DNA from: Neckera pumila
Lineage: Eukaryota; Streptophyta; Bryopsida; Hypnales; Neckeraceae
Length of the DNA stretch: 64,000 nucleotides
NCBI GenBank assembly: GCA_963969595.1
Contig: OZ018410.1
Location: 26,664,913 to 26,728,912 of the forward strand
Direction: 5' to 3'
Of this stretch, positions 11,144-22,924 are shown in pieces. The position numbers were made by a program, and so were the translations under genes. The notes under the pieces are model-generated. The model was not told the origin of the DNA and did not search any database. It saw only the letters and a list, made by a program, of their open reading frames with translations. Positions within the stretch are counted from its first letter, which is position 1. Every line of letters starts with the position of its first letter.

Positions 11144-12285
11144 TTAACCCCTAGAGTTCCATGACTATGTTTTCATCGAAAATGCTCAAAAACTGCTGTT
11201 TTTTGTACAAGTACCCAATTTTTTCTTTTAAACTTTTTTTGACATATGTAACCGTAGGATCTTGTAGTATGCTAACTTGAGAACATGTAAAAATTTCAGA
11301 ATTTTCCACCGAGTGCATTGCAAGATATGAGCATTCAAATTCCCTAAAATCATTTTTTGGGGCATGTGAAAAACAGAGCAGCTTCACTTCAAAAGTTCAC
11401 TTTTTGATGAAAAAATGTCCAAAATGATGGTGCTTCTTTGGATTCTTTTTCCTAGACAAATTGGCTACATGCTTAAAAAATTTCACTTCATTTGGAATCG
11501 TCCAACATATAGGAAAAGAATAGTAAGTGGATAATATTTGAGAATGATCCAAAATACTAAATTGTCAAGAATTTAATTAAAGAAAAAAATGTCAATTCCA
11601 ACGATCGTAATGTTGTACTAAACAATCTACATCCTATACTTTTGTTTTTTTCAAGAAACCTAAAAAAATGAGTAAGATAAAGGACTTCAAAATTTATTTT
11701 AGAGTAGAGAACCCATAAACCAAAAATTGTCATAACTTTTGACTCATTGACCAAAATGGGATGATTCAAAGTTTTTACATATATGTAACTTTAGAAAACC
11801 AATTTCAAATTTTTATTTTTGAAAAAGTGATTTTTTTTTATCTGCCCTAAACTGCCCAGTTACACAAAAAAGGATCATATTAGAATTATTTGTAAAGTAC
11901 CCAAAATCGGGGTTTAAATCCCGCAGTTTTGTGAAAAAGCAGGTTTTGGGCAAAAAGTCAATACAAAAGTGGGTACCAAACTTTCTTTCGCGCTCAAATT
12001 GACCAAAAAAAAGTTTGGTTCGGACTTTGCCTGCGGGGTCGTCCGTTGGTGGAAATTTGTCGCAAAAAGTCCCCTCCAAACTGGGGGGGCTTTACAAATA
12101 ACTCCACTAGGCTACAACTTTTGAGTTACATTTCCAAATGTTATGAAATTTAGTGCATATGAAAGATATTCCTTGCACCACCTTTTATTAAAATTTCAGC
12201 CTAAGATATGGAAATCTCTAGTCACACGTACCTGCCCAAAATTTCTATACAACCAAAAAATGCATGCCGGTCCTTTAGGAGTTAA
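11144..12285 (+). mobile_element. TTAA element 4 (subfamily B, forward) carrying a nested MITE
   Basis: Bounded by TTAA at 11144-11147 and 12282-12285; the right end reads GGTCCTTTAGGAGTTAA. The interior follows the 930-bp elements at 15738 and 33934 until about 11882, is interrupted by the MITE at 11883-12104, then resumes with CTACAACTTTTGAGT. Confidence 0.75.
11883..12104. mobile_element. MITE with GARTTATTTGTAAAG ends, nested in TTAA element 4
   Basis: The left end GAATTATTTGTAAAG and the right end CTTTACAAATAACTC form a 15-bp inverted repeat with one mismatch. The element is 222 bp and richer in GC than its host. Comparison with uninterrupted sister elements places it between CATATTA and the ACTAGG...ACAACTTTTGA segment. 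The target duplication is not clear. Confidence 0.7.
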
Positions 12286-12482
12286 CAAATTAACTAAAAG
12301 ATATACTTTTCTAGTAAATAAAACTAAAAAAGATGAAGTTGTAAACCATGGTTATTGTATTATAACTGTAAGTACTCTAATTTGAGCCTCAAAATATCGC
12401 AAAACTCTAGTGGTCAATATATTACTTGAAGTGATTTGAAAGTTCTACACTTGGGTGGTCTAAATTGGAGAATATTGTCATA

Positions 12483-13431
12483 TTAACCCCTAAATGTCAA
12501 GACATCATATTATGGTGTTGCCTAAACTTTGAAGGTGAATGAAAGCTTATTGAAGTACTATTTTAAATTATCTTTTTCTAGAAAAATATCCTTTAAAGTG
12601 TACTTTAATCATCAAAAATATGATTTTGAAAAATTATTTGTAAATTTTCTATTGAGGATTTTGTGCAAGGATGTCCATGTAAGTCTAGAGTTTTTAGTAT
12701 TCGTTAATGTTGGGAGTGGGGGGTTGAAAGAGTCGTTCCAGCCCTTTTTTCCTTGTTGTAATGAACAGTGTCGTTGTTAAATATTTAAATTATTTAAAAA
12801 ATTAAAAAATTAAATTTTAAAAAAATGTTAAATATAAAAAATAATGAAATATTATTATTTGACCTAGCAGTTGTTCTACCACGTCAAACTATTGCTGTGG
12901 CGAAGTTCCCATGGTCTGAAAACTCGAGGAACTCGCAACCCTTTACACCCCGGAAATTTCATTTGATGAGGGGTTCTTGGAGATGAGCCTAAATGCATTG
13001 GATCTTTAGGTGGAAATTGCAATGGATATCATTTAAAATACTTTCCTTCTTCAAGCAATGTTCAAAACTTACAAAACCCAATTTCAAAGGCTTGTAAGTC
13101 AAATTATCTGCTCGTATGACTTTTAACTTTGGGGGTTATGTTAATAAGCTCGTTGAGAATATGTATAAAAATTTCAGCCCAATTGGACTTGTCTATTGCC
13201 CACAACTACCCGAAACTCATTAAAAAAACATCTTTTTGAAGCGTAACTTTTTCACTATGATTTGAATTGGTCTGGAATTTTCTATGCATCAAGCTAGTAA
13301 TGAAATACACCTTTGGTGAAAATGTCACGAGAATCCAACCAATATTGCACCTTGAAGAGCTTGTCCCAATTGAAAGTACAAAAAAGACGTGAAACCATGC
13401 CTCAGGTCTTTGAAGGGTTAGATGTTGTCAT
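12483..13431 (+). mobile_element. Probable old TTAA element 5 with nested MITE
   Basis: The left end TTAACCCCTAAATGTCAAG is clear. The right end is a weak match (GGTCTTTGAAGGGTTA near 13417-13431) that has lost the second TTAA. The interior has the ATTTCAGCCCAAT and GTAACTTTTTCACTATGATTTG style segments of the family. The right edge is uncertain. Confidence 0.4.
12705..12965. mobile_element. MITE with CCACGTCA core, copy 2
   Basis: The central part has ACCTAGCAGTTGTTCTACCACGTCA next to an ATTTAAATT-rich tract, as in the elements at 10667, 23757, 56048 and 58468. The ends are poorly matched inverted copies (GGGGGGTTGAAAGAGTCG against GAACTCGCAACCCTTTACAC). The copy is decayed and its limits are approximate. 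Confidence 0.4.
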
Positions 13432-13463
13432 AAAAATGGTGAAAAACAACTTCATCTCTTTAA

Positions 13464-13847
13464 GGTAGAAGCACCCAAAATCATCAAAATTTAGCAATTG
13501 AGCATAGTTGAAGGCAACTTTTCCTGAAATTAATATTTTTGTAGTATTAGCGAGTGAAAATCATGAATATTAAAAAAAAATTAAAAAAAATTGGATGTGG
13601 TATGTAATTTCTATAATTTTTCAAAGAGACATCTCTCTAGACCACTAAAATTGTCACATAGGTGGATCCAAAAGTAAAATCAACAAAAATCAGCTTTCAA
13701 CAAATGAAAAATAAACATGTGTCTTTTAATACATCAGCAAGTTAGAATTAAACATTTGAAGAACACTTTAATGGATGCTTATGGACAGATTTGGTGACAA
13801 TCTAGGGTTTAAGAATGGGGGCATGGATGGGAATGGGTGTTTCTACC
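13464..13847. mobile_element. MITE with GGTAG...CACCCA ends, copy 1
   Basis: The left end AAGGTAGAAGCACCCA is matched by the right end TGGGTGTTTCTACCTT. Two relatives lie at 17274-17668 and 35436-35653. No open frame worth calling. The target duplication is not clear. Confidence 0.55.
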
Positions 13848-14001
13848 TTATATAGTCAAAGCATACAAATGAACATCTCATTTGTTTTGAATGTATAATT
13901 CTCTCAACTTTTGCTACGTGCATGCCTTTGTTCTTTACAAATATTTAAAGAAAACTATATTGCATGCGACCTATACCAATTACTCACTCAAGGCTATGCC
14001 T

Positions 14002-14219
14002 CACTATAAGAAATCCGCATTTTTTTTGACAAGTCTAGATTTTTAGTGACGGATTTTGTTAGACATCTAAGTTGACATCTACTTGTTTTTATGTTTTCAT
14101 GATGTTACACTGGATATTATTGTTGATATAAAAACAACTAGATGTCAACTTAGATGTTTAACAAAATCTTTCACAAAAAATCTGGACTTGTCAAAAAAAA
14201 AAAAGGGTTTCTTATAGTG
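14002..14219. mobile_element. CACTA-type mini-element, palindromic, with 3-bp target duplication
   Basis: The ends are CACTATAAGAAATCC and GGGTTTCTTATAGTG, the CACTA (En/Spm) terminal signature. CCT is present directly on both sides (13999-14001, 14220-14222), the 3-bp duplication expected for this superfamily. Most of the 218 bp is an inverted repeat (AGACATCTAAGTTGACATCT against AGATGTCAACTTAGATGTTT), so a transcript would fold into a hairpin. No transposase. Confidence 0.85.
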
Positions 14220-14818
14220 CCTTCTTACCAGAAAATGAATATTTTTATCCACTATATTTCTAAAAATTCTTTTCTTTGAATAATATGGATATCTATGCGC
14301 TTGATAAAAAAAATTAATCTTTAGAAGAAAAAGGCACTTATAGGCTTGAGTATCTAATAAGTAGTTAGTGCTAGTCACATGAAATGCTTCTTTCTAGAGC
14401 TCTGTTGTCCAGTCCTTTCCAAGGTTTTGGATTTGATCGTCGTTCAATGTCCCAACTCCTCCTTGAAAACACGTTAAATCCTCCCGTCCTTTGTGAGCCC
14501 ATCAGGGTAATTTGGGATTCTTGATGATAAAGTAAAAAAAAGCTCCCTATATTTGAGCCGTGTCTAGCCGTGTCTAGCCTAGAGTGTCGCGGACACCATT
14601 CTGTGGCGTTCCAATGACAATACTTCCGCTAAAAAGAGTTCAAAAGAATTTTTCGTCCTCCTTTTCCTTGTTGACCTTTCACATTGGATTATGAAGAGTA
14701 TCTAATTGAGTTAATACTCTTTCCAATTTATGTATTCACGGAAATGAGAAGCTATGAAAAAAAACGGATCACAAAATATGCTATTTTAGAGTATTTTAGA
14801 AAGTTGTTTCTCCTTGCT
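14220..14818. other. Intergenic DNA with fragment of a dispersed repeat
   Basis: Around 14490, TTAAATCCTCCCGTCCTTTG matches in inverse orientation the sequence near 17690-17715, so a repeat fragment is present. No gene seen. Confidence 0.4.
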
Positions 14819-15741
14819 TTAACCTCTATGGGTCCCAAGGCATTTTTTTTGTCAAAATGACTCAAAAATGCCAATTCTGTTGCGTTCATCTAAGAAAAGA
14901 GAAAAAATAATTTAAAAAAAATCTAACCATACGATCTTGTACTTAACTTATCTCAGATCATGTGGTAAAAATTTCATGAAGTTTGACCGTACAGATTAGA
15001 AGATATTAGCATTCAAAGTTGGAAAATTTTGATTTTTTGAACATTGACTTGCAATTTCATATGACTTTGACCACCATTTTAAGAAAAAAATTGCACTACA
15101 GACTTTGAATTTTTTTTTATGTTGAACAATTGAGTTGAGAATCTAGGATAAAAAATCCAAAGAAATACATTTCATTTTCATTCTTTAAAAAATTGTTAAG
15201 TAGATGTAGGTCCAAGATTGAAAAAACTAAATTGTCAATATTTTTTAAGACGGAATTAAAACACTATAATCCCAATGGTGAGATTTTTTTAGCAAGCAAA
15301 CTTAGCCTTGGCAAACAATTTTTTTTGGAAAAGTGTGAAAATTGCATTAAGAAAAGAGTCCAAAAAGTTATTTTTTCAAGAAGATGCTCTAATTGCCCAA
15401 AAAATAAGATTGTCCATAACTTTCACAGAACAAATCCAAATGGAATGAATCAAAGATTCAAATATAGATAAAAATACAACCTATGAGAAAATAATTTTAA
15501 ATTTCATTTAAAAAACATTTGTGTGAGAAGATTTCTGCCCGCCTCACAGAAAAAAAGGACCTTTTGTGCCATAACTTTTGCTCCCGGTCATCAATTGAAA
15601 AAAAAATTATATTCCCATAAAGCTAATGTGTTTTTCTATCTTAACAAAAAGTTTCAGAAAATAATGATGAACACTGAAGCCTTAGTAGCCTGCCTGAAAT
15701 CCATTTTGTCCCCCGAGGAACAATAAAACTTTAGGGGTTAA
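14819..15741 (+). mobile_element. TTAA element 6 (subfamily A, forward)
   Basis: The left end TTAACCTCTATGGGTCCCAAGG is diverged; the right end is CTTTAGGGGTTAA. The interior follows subfamily A. Its right-hand TTAA (15738-15741) is also the left-hand TTAA of the next element. Confidence 0.7.
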
Positions 15742-16667
15742 CCCCTAAAGTTTTATGACTATGTAATCACCAAAAACGCTCCAAAAGTGCCATTTCTAAT
15801 AGAACAACCAAATTTTTGGAAAAAAACAATTTTTGACACATGTAACCGTATGATCTTGTAGTACGATATTTTGAAAACATGTGGTAAAAATTTCAGAAAA
15901 TTCCACTGTGTGGATCATAAGATGTAAGCATTCAAAGTCTTGAAAACCATTTTTTCAATCTTGCGAAAAACCGGGCAGCTGCACTTTGCAAGCTCACTTT
16001 TCAATGAAAAAATGCCAATAAAGGTGGTGCTTCTTTGAATTCAGTTTCCGAAACAAGTTGTCTATATGCTTGAAATATTTTGTATCATTTGGAATTGTAC
16101 AACATATAGGAAAAAAATAGTAAGTAGGAAGAAGTAGAAAATGATTCAAAATACTAAGTTGTTAAAAATTTGATTATGGAATTTAAAAATGCTAATCCCA
16201 ACAGTTGCAATGTTGTAATAATCAATCTACATCCTAGGATTTTATTTTTTTCCAAAAATATTGAAAAGTGATTTAAATAAATGACTTTAAAGTGTTTTTT
16301 AGAGTAGAGAATCCATAACTGCCTGCAATTCAAAAACCCTCATAACTTTTTACTCATTCATTGAAATGGAATGACTCAAAGCTTTTTAAGTATATATAAA
16401 CGTAAAGAACCAATTTTTTTTTAAAAATCCACAAAAAACGATTTTTCTGATTTGCCCAAACTGCCCAATTACAAAAAAAAATAACATATTAGGTCACAAC
16501 TTTTGACTCGTATTTTGAAATGTCATGAAACTTGGTACACATGAAGGTGTTCCTTGCCCCCACCTTCTATTAAAATTTCAGCCTCAAATATGGTTATCTC
16601 TAGTCACACGTACCTGCCCAAAATTTCTATATGGCCAAAAAACGCATGTTGGTCCTTTAGGGGTTAA
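15738..16667 (+). mobile_element. TTAA element 7 (subfamily B, forward, 930 bp)
   Basis: Opens TTAACCCCTAAAGTTTTATG and closes GGTCCTTTAGGGGTTAA. It is nearly the same length and text as the element at 33934-34863 (also 930 bp), so both are fairly young. It abuts the preceding element and shares one TTAA with it. Confidence 0.85.
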
Positions 16668-17273
16668 ATTTGAAATTTCTCCACAAAAGTGATAATTTTT
16701 GAGTTTGAGTCAAACTAACAAAATGAAGGTCATCTACTCTAGTTTCTACTCCAATTTGGATTTTGAAAAAATTCCTAATATTGCATATTTTATTGCAATT
16801 TGAACATTGGGTGTATTTTCAATGTCTATTATTTTCTAATTATAGAATGATACGGAAATTGAATTTACACCATGATGTTTGTCATTGTGATATACACATT
16901 TGGTGAAATTTTCAGAGTTTTTGAAATATTTTTCTATTTAATACGATTTTTCTTCACTTTTTCTTCAAAAAATCTTTAAAAAATTAATTTTCCACCCGAA
17001 AATCAAATTTTTTTTCTGAAGTAAAGAAGACATGTACTTTCATCTCTAAAAAATAAATATAAATTTTTTCATACATATCTAGTTGCAAAATGGTAGCAAA
17101 TTGAGTGATGGTCAATGAGGTTTGAAATCAATGATCATGGGTCCGTCATTTAAGGGCTAGGGGTACTTACTATTCCCCCTAGCTAATTTGGGGCCTCTGA
17201 TTGAAAATATGAGTTCAGATTTTGAAAAAAACATTGTGGCAAATAAATAAATCTTGCATTTTTCCAAGGGTAA
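16668..17273. other. AT-rich intergenic DNA
   Basis: No gene seen. Near 17190 a GGGGCCTCTGATTG...TATGAGTTCAGATTT segment resembles the interior of the CCCCTCATTGTCC repeats. Confidence 0.4.
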
Positions 17274-17668
17274 GGTAGAGCCACCCAAAACTGACCAAAG
17301 AAGAAACTCCAGCATGATTTGGAGTAGTGAAGGCAAAACAAATATTTTTCAGAGGTACATCAATAGAAATGACAAGGATTGCAAAAAAATTGGTAATTTT
17401 ATCACTTGATCTAGAATTACTACGAATTTTGGGATGCAAAAAGTGCTCCGGACTATGGCCAACCTCTAGACTCTTCCAATGCCAATCATTCAATAATTTT
17501 TTTAGTAATCATCATTTCCTACTTTCTTTCTCACAACTTGGGACATGTATTATGTATTTATTAGTTCCAACCTTGAAAAGGAAAAAAAATGCATTCTAAG
17601 CTTGGTCAAAAATACGTGCACCTATAGGTCGGGAATGGGTCACTGGTAGGGGAATGGGTGGCTCTACC
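17274..17668. mobile_element. MITE with GGTAG...CACCCA ends, copy 2
   Basis: The left end GGTAGAGCCACCCA and the right end TGGGTGGCTCTACC are perfect inverted copies (14 bp), about 395 bp apart. Open frames inside (for example 17327-17599) have no recognisable product. Confidence 0.65.
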
Positions 17669-18525
17669 TTAAGTTCAGGCCGCAGGGCCCACAAAGGACT
17701 GGAGGATTTTATGTCCTGCCTCCTCCTTCCAAACTTTCCAAGTTGTGTTGTACTTGATTATTGGCATATGGCACCATGGAATTCCATCCAAATGGACTGA
17801 GGATTTCATTCTGGTGGACTGATTTGATAGTTCATGCTCCAACTCCTTCTGAACTTCACTTTCCTAGTGGTGGTGTACTCGAATATTGGCACATGGCACC
17901 ATGCCTTTCATCCGGTTTGATTTGATTGTTCATGTTCTGATTATGAACCTTGCAAGTGGTGTTGTACTGGATTTTGGGCACATGATGGCACCACGCATTT
18001 CATCCAAATGGACTGGGAATTTCATTCCATTCCTGAAGCATTGATTCCAGAAGCCATGGCTTTTATTTTCCCAGATCTGTTCTTTCTCTCTAGTCCCCTT
18101 TACCTTTTCCCAGATTTCTCTCTCTTCTTCATTCAAGTTCCGGATACAATTCAATTTGGGCCAAATTTGGTCTCCAAATGATCATAGAACCAATGAGCTT
18201 TCCTGAAAGTGTCAGAGGGTATCCTTCACACGTGAACAGAACATTGGGATCATTGAAGCGGACAAAGGAGAGGCCCATAACTTATTATAAAGATAAAGTG
18301 AGCAGGCCAACAACTGAAGAGCACATGCATTGCTACGCACTAGGCAGTAACTTAGAACTTCTTTTAGCACAGTATCTTATTAAGGCAAGGCAACATTGGT
18401 TTTTTCAGATGCCTGCACTTGGCTTGAACTTTATTAATTCGTAATGAATTCAGTTTAATTGGGTACTATCGATTCCCGCCAAGGCAAATTTGCACTATAT
18501 GGTAGGTGGCTCAAAAAGGGACCCT
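17669..18525. repeat. Three degenerate tandem units (about 88-124 bp) plus unassigned sequence
   Basis: Units beginning AGTTGTGTTGTAC (17741), AGTGGTGGTGTAC (17865) and AGTGGTGTTGTAC (17953) each continue with ATTGGCACATGGCACCA and CATTTCATCC-like text. After about 18035 an open stretch (18178-18444, 88 residues) follows. I do not recognise it and would not call it a gene. Confidence 0.55.
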
Positions 18526-19500
18526 TTAACCCCAAAGTGACATTTGATTTCTAGGGTTCAAAAATGTCATTGCTTATGAAGCTTTATAGATCTAAGTGTC
18601 TTCAAGTTACACAAATCTCAACCGTACAATCTTCTAGTGTACATGTTGTAGATGACATGTACAAAATTTGAAGTCATTTGGCCACATAGATTGCAAGATC
18701 ATAATGTTTTAGTATTGAAAATGGATGCTGAAATTTTCCCAAAAATAGATTTGGAGGTGAAATTTTATTTCTAAACCTACTCATATGAAAAAATTTAACA
18801 CTACAAAGTGATTCAAAACTAGTATACAAACACATTGGTGAAAAAAAATTCATTCAATTGACTCATTGTGTCTACAAAACACCTTTGAAATGTTAGAAAA
18901 GAGCAAGAAAAACTGCAAAAAATTACATCTGAGGGTGAACTTTCTTCTACTAGAATGTTTCTCAGTCACTCATTACTTCTTAGATTGACATGAAATTTTA
19001 GCAACACAAACTAGACTAGTATGCGCAACTTTCCAAAAAAAAAATTGAAAATAGACTCTATATGAAGAAGAAACAAGCCGCCAAAGTTCAATGTACTCCA
19101 AAAATGGCAAGACTTTGAGCTTTGAATTGCTCCTAAACATTCAAAATAACTTGGATTAACATGAAAATTTTACCACAATAACTAGGCTTCAAGGGGAACA
19201 AAATCCAACAGATTTTATTGAAAACAAACAGTAGATGAAGGAGATACAAGCCCCAAAGTTGCAGCCCTAAAATGCAGTTTGGTGATCTTAAATTGAAGTT
19301 TTGAACTTTGATTGGCTTCCAAAAAGTCAATACATCTTGGATTGATCTGAAAACTGTACCACACAAACTAGAGGAGAGAACGCAACTTTCTCAACAAGTT
19401 TTATTGAATTTGGACCTTGGATGCAAAAGTTAAAGCACTTTGAACTGGACTTGAAACTATATGAGGACATTTTTTGTCCTCTTTGTCACTTTGGGATTAA
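18526..19500 (+). mobile_element. TTAA element 8 (subfamily C) with internal tandem modules
   Basis: Bounded by TTAACCCCAAAGTGAC and GTCACTTTGGGATTAA, a 16-bp inverted repeat with one mismatch. Inside, a theme of the form CTTGGATTGACATGAAAATT...ACCACACAAACTAG recurs at about 18981, 19151 and 19337, each time followed by GCAACTTTC/TTATTGAA and AAGTT segments, so the element grew by duplicating modules of about 170-185 bp. Confidence 0.75.
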
Positions 19501-20180
19501 GAGCTATTGGGCCTTTTTGATGGTTTTCAGATGCCCAAAAATATTTTCCCTTATTTTTCAGTTGCTGAAAAATTGATGCGGAATCTAATCCAAGTGGTTT
19601 CATGTTTTTTGGAGCATTTATTAATTACTTATGAGTTTTCAAATAATTCTGCCGTAGGGACCTATTTCTTATTCTAGCCATTGCAAAACCGACACATGCA
19701 TAGTTCTAAAAAAGACATAGCTTTAGCAAAAACAAGCATTGCCACACATAGAAAGTAATAGAGAAGGATCTAAAATGCAACCTTTGCTAAAACTTAAATG
19801 GATGCTTGAATCAATCATTATTTCAAATTTTTTAGCATCCATAAGAAGTTAGATGGGCCGCCAATTCTCATTTGAAAAAATTCAATGGACACTTATCCAC
19901 TTGGTTTAGAAATGGAACCACCCAAGCTTTTATTCCAACCGTTGGAGAAGTATGAACCAGTATCTAACAAATTTTATTGTGCTCTCACATTATGAATATT
20001 CCATTCACGAACCATTGCATATCCATTTTAGAGCCCTTTGTAGGACAATTTGAAGAAGAGGGTCACAATAAGAGCCTCCTACCTTAATGTATTCCAGAGT
20101 AATAATCTGTGACTATGACCCCCAAAATTACATGACCTGTGTGTATGTTAGAGTTTGGCTCCAATCATCAATCTTGGCTA
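19501..20180. other. Intergenic DNA, no gene recognised
   Basis: No coding frame, RNA gene or complete element identified in these 680 bp. Confidence 0.4.
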
Positions 20181-20493
20181 CAGTAGAACCTTCCAAAATT
20201 AATCCTCTCAAAGCTGATAAACTTCTATAAACAAATAGGACCATGCGGTTTTGACTTTGGGAATAAAATAAGTTGTAGCACTAGATGAGAGTTTGCCAAG
20301 GAATTGAGGTGGACCTCAAATTGTCAAAAAAAGATAAAATATTCTCTTGAATAAGCTCTTTTTCTTAAAAATGTGACACTTATCCCCTTGCGACAATTTC
20401 CTGTATAGTGCAAACCTTTTCTAAAGCAACTAACCTCTCTAAAGTAATCTTGTTAGGCGGTCCCGGACCAATCAGATTAGAGAGGTTCTACTG
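20181..20493. mobile_element. pogo/Lemi-like MITE with TA target duplication
   Basis: The left end CAGTAGAACCTTCCAAAATTAA and the right end TTAGAGAGGTTCTACTG are inverted, with TA on both sides (20179-20180, 20494-20495). Ends of the form CAGTRGAACCTC with TA duplications are known from plant pogo-like (Lemi) elements of the Tc1/mariner superfamily. At 313 bp it is non-autonomous. A truncated relative may lie near 26200-26240. Confidence 0.65.
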
Positions 20494-20793
20494 TAGAAAG
20501 AAAGATGGGGTGATTATGTGGAACACTGAGGGCCTTCCACATTGCTTGCTTTTTTTAATTTAACTTGGATCTTGTTTATCCTCGTGGTTTTCTTTCGGTT
20601 CCTTTGTTTGATTATTATACTCGCGCAATCTCTTCGTTGACTAGTTGTGAAGCTTGGCTGTTTTTGTACTTTTTTTTTTCCTTCTAATGCAGTAGGTTCT
20701 CCCATTTGTTCAGAAAAAAAATATGTTGAAACAATTGCTGCCTTCCAAAAGAGGCCAATAGATTAAATCTCCTCGACCCTGAGGTATCACTTA
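20494..20793 (+). mobile_element. Possible 3' tail of a LINE-type retrotransposon
   Basis: GCTTGGCTGTTTTTGTACTT followed by a T-run and CTTCTAATGCAGTAGG resembles the tail of the LINE fragment ending near 25018 (GCTTGGCTGTTTTGTATATT). No open frame of note. Confidence 0.35.
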
Positions 20794-21041
20794 GAGCATC
20801 CCCATAATATGTGCCAAAGGTGGTTTTAGAATGCTCAATGGATGAACCCGATCCTTCTTTGTCCTCTATGAGCCCCACGACAACATGGGCACCAAAGGTG
20901 GATTGGGAGTGCTCAGTGGATGAGCCCGGCCCTTGTGTCCTCTATGTGCCCCACGACAACACAGGCTATGAACATGGGAAACTGGGTCTACACGGCCCCC
21001 AAAGTGCCAGCTTATGAATACTGACACGGGTGCGACAATCA
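20794..21041. mobile_element. PIF/Harbinger-like MITE, left part only
   Basis: TTA followed by GAGCATCCCCATAATATG matches the left end of the family seen at 26245, 31464, 31869 and 38577. No matching GATGCTC end is found before the TTAA element at 21042, so the copy is truncated. It contains short direct repeats (AAAGGTGGATTGGGAGTGCTC against AAAGGTGGTTTTAGAATGCTC). Confidence 0.5.
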
Positions 21042-22049
21042 TTAACCCCTGAAGGACCAAACGGCTTTTTTTTGGCAACATAGCGATTTTAGGCAGCTTA
21101 CTATGAATGGGATTTTTATTCTTATTCTTTGAAAATTTTACACAATGTGTGCCCAAGGAGTAGCTTTAAGGCCCAACAATTTTCAAAACTTTTGCCTACA
21201 TGGTTGAAAAGTTATTGGATTGATATGTCATTTTCAACGGTCGACGGGCAGCTCAAAAAAATTCTGAAAAATCACTTTTTGTTATACATCTTTTTAAGAC
21301 AATAAAAAAAGGTGAATTACAAAGAACATCTAAAAAAGTGAAAAAACTATAATAAGAAAATAAAAACTTGAAATCGGTTCTTTAGATTTATATATACGTG
21401 TAAAGCTTAGAATAATTCCATTTTGATAAATGAGATGAAAATTATGAGGTGTTCTAGTTTGCAGGCAGTTATGGATTTCCTACTCTAAAATAAACTTTGA
21501 AGTCCTTTATTTAACTCAATTTTTAATATTTTTGGAAAAAAAATAAAATCATAGGATGTATATTGTTTATTGCAACATTACAACCATTGGAATTGACATT
21601 TTTCAATTCCATAATTAAATTCTTAACGATTTTGTGTTTTAAATCATTCTCTACTTCTTTCTACAACCTATTTTTTTCCTATATGTTGTACAATTCTAAA
21701 TGATTTGAAAATTTTCAAGCATGTATCCAACTTGCTTTGAAGAATGAATCCAAAGAGTAACCACCATTTTGGACATTTTTTCAATTAAATGCGACCATGT
21801 GAAGTGCAGCTGCCTGGTTTTTTGCAGGGCCAAAAAAAGTTTTTTTGTCAATTCAAATGCTAATATCTTGCAATTTACAAGGTGGAAAATTCTGAAATTT
21901 TTTCTACATATTCTCAAACAAGTTTACTACAAGATTCTATGGTTACACACGTTCAAAAATGATTTTTTCTAAAATTTGACACTTGTATTAGAAATAGCAG
22001 TTTTGGAGCATTTTTGGTAAAAACATAGTCTCCGACCTTTAAGGGTTAA
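21042..22049 (-). mobile_element. TTAA element 9 (subfamily D, reverse)
   Basis: Opens TTAACCCCTGAAGGACCAAA and closes ACCTTTAAGGGTTAA. The text is the reverse complement of the elements at 22925 and 57250. It carries a TTTGGCAACATAGCGATTTT segment at the left and GGAGCATTTTTGGTAAAAAC at the right. Confidence 0.75.
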
Positions 22050-22924
22050 TCAAAAGGTATCTCAAAACTTAGGAACAAAGATAAAATAGCCCATACCAAG
22101 CCGCAAGCAAGTCTCTTGATTTGGTTGGGTATTCATCAAATTTGGCCATGTCCGGCCATTTTTTGGCCCACGCCTTGCATGAATTGGGGCTAGGATTCAT
22201 AAGATGAAACCTCATCCAAAATGAGGACAGGCTAGTTTCCCACCTAGGCATAGTCTATGGTTCACAAATCTTCTACTACACATGGATCTAGGGTGGATAG
22301 AATCACAACTACTTGGAGACAAAATGTGAAGCATATTGGCTTCACTTCACCTTTCAATGCAAATGAAGTGCTTACAACTAGTACATGGTGGTCCACTAGC
22401 TTCATTGGGTCAAATTTCAACTTCACAGCTAGTAGAGCAAGAGTGTTGGCTCAAAACGGTATGTAAACACTTGCAGATCTATGAGATCCCCTATCCCACA
22501 GTTTCATTCCATAGGAGGTATATCGGCCAAGCTCCCCCTCTCTGATCTTAAGAGGCATCATTGGTTTTATCTTATATCAAGTATTCCACCTTATATGGCT
22601 AGTTTTATTTACAGACCACTATGAACGCGCGGAGGTTGCAGAATGGATAGGCATGTTTTCTCATATAGAGGACTCAGTATCCACCCTGGTATGGAAAAAC
22701 CTAGTTCCAAGTAATCAGTTTCTGCTCCCCAATCTTCAGTCTCTAACGTTGACTGGGATGTTCCTAGAGCAAACATAGGCCTCTCTTCAAGGCAACTTTC
22801 TCTCATCCCAGCCTCGTCGAAGCCTGTTTTGTTCTTTGGATTCATTCACAAAGAACATATTTTGCAGATTAGGAAGGGCCAACTCAATATCCCATACTTC
22901 CTTTTGGTTGGTGCTATTTTTTCT
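22050..22924 (+). mobile_element. LINE-type reverse transcriptase fragment, part 1 (interrupted)
   Basis: Broken reading frames translate to ASRARVLAQNGM, DPLSHSFIP, EWIGMFSHIEDSVSTL and QLNIPYFLLVG. These resemble the C-terminal part of the reverse transcriptase ORF of plant non-LTR retrotransposons. Several stops and frameshifts are present. The frame running into the junction at 22925 continues in part 2 after the inserted TTAA element. Confidence 0.6.
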
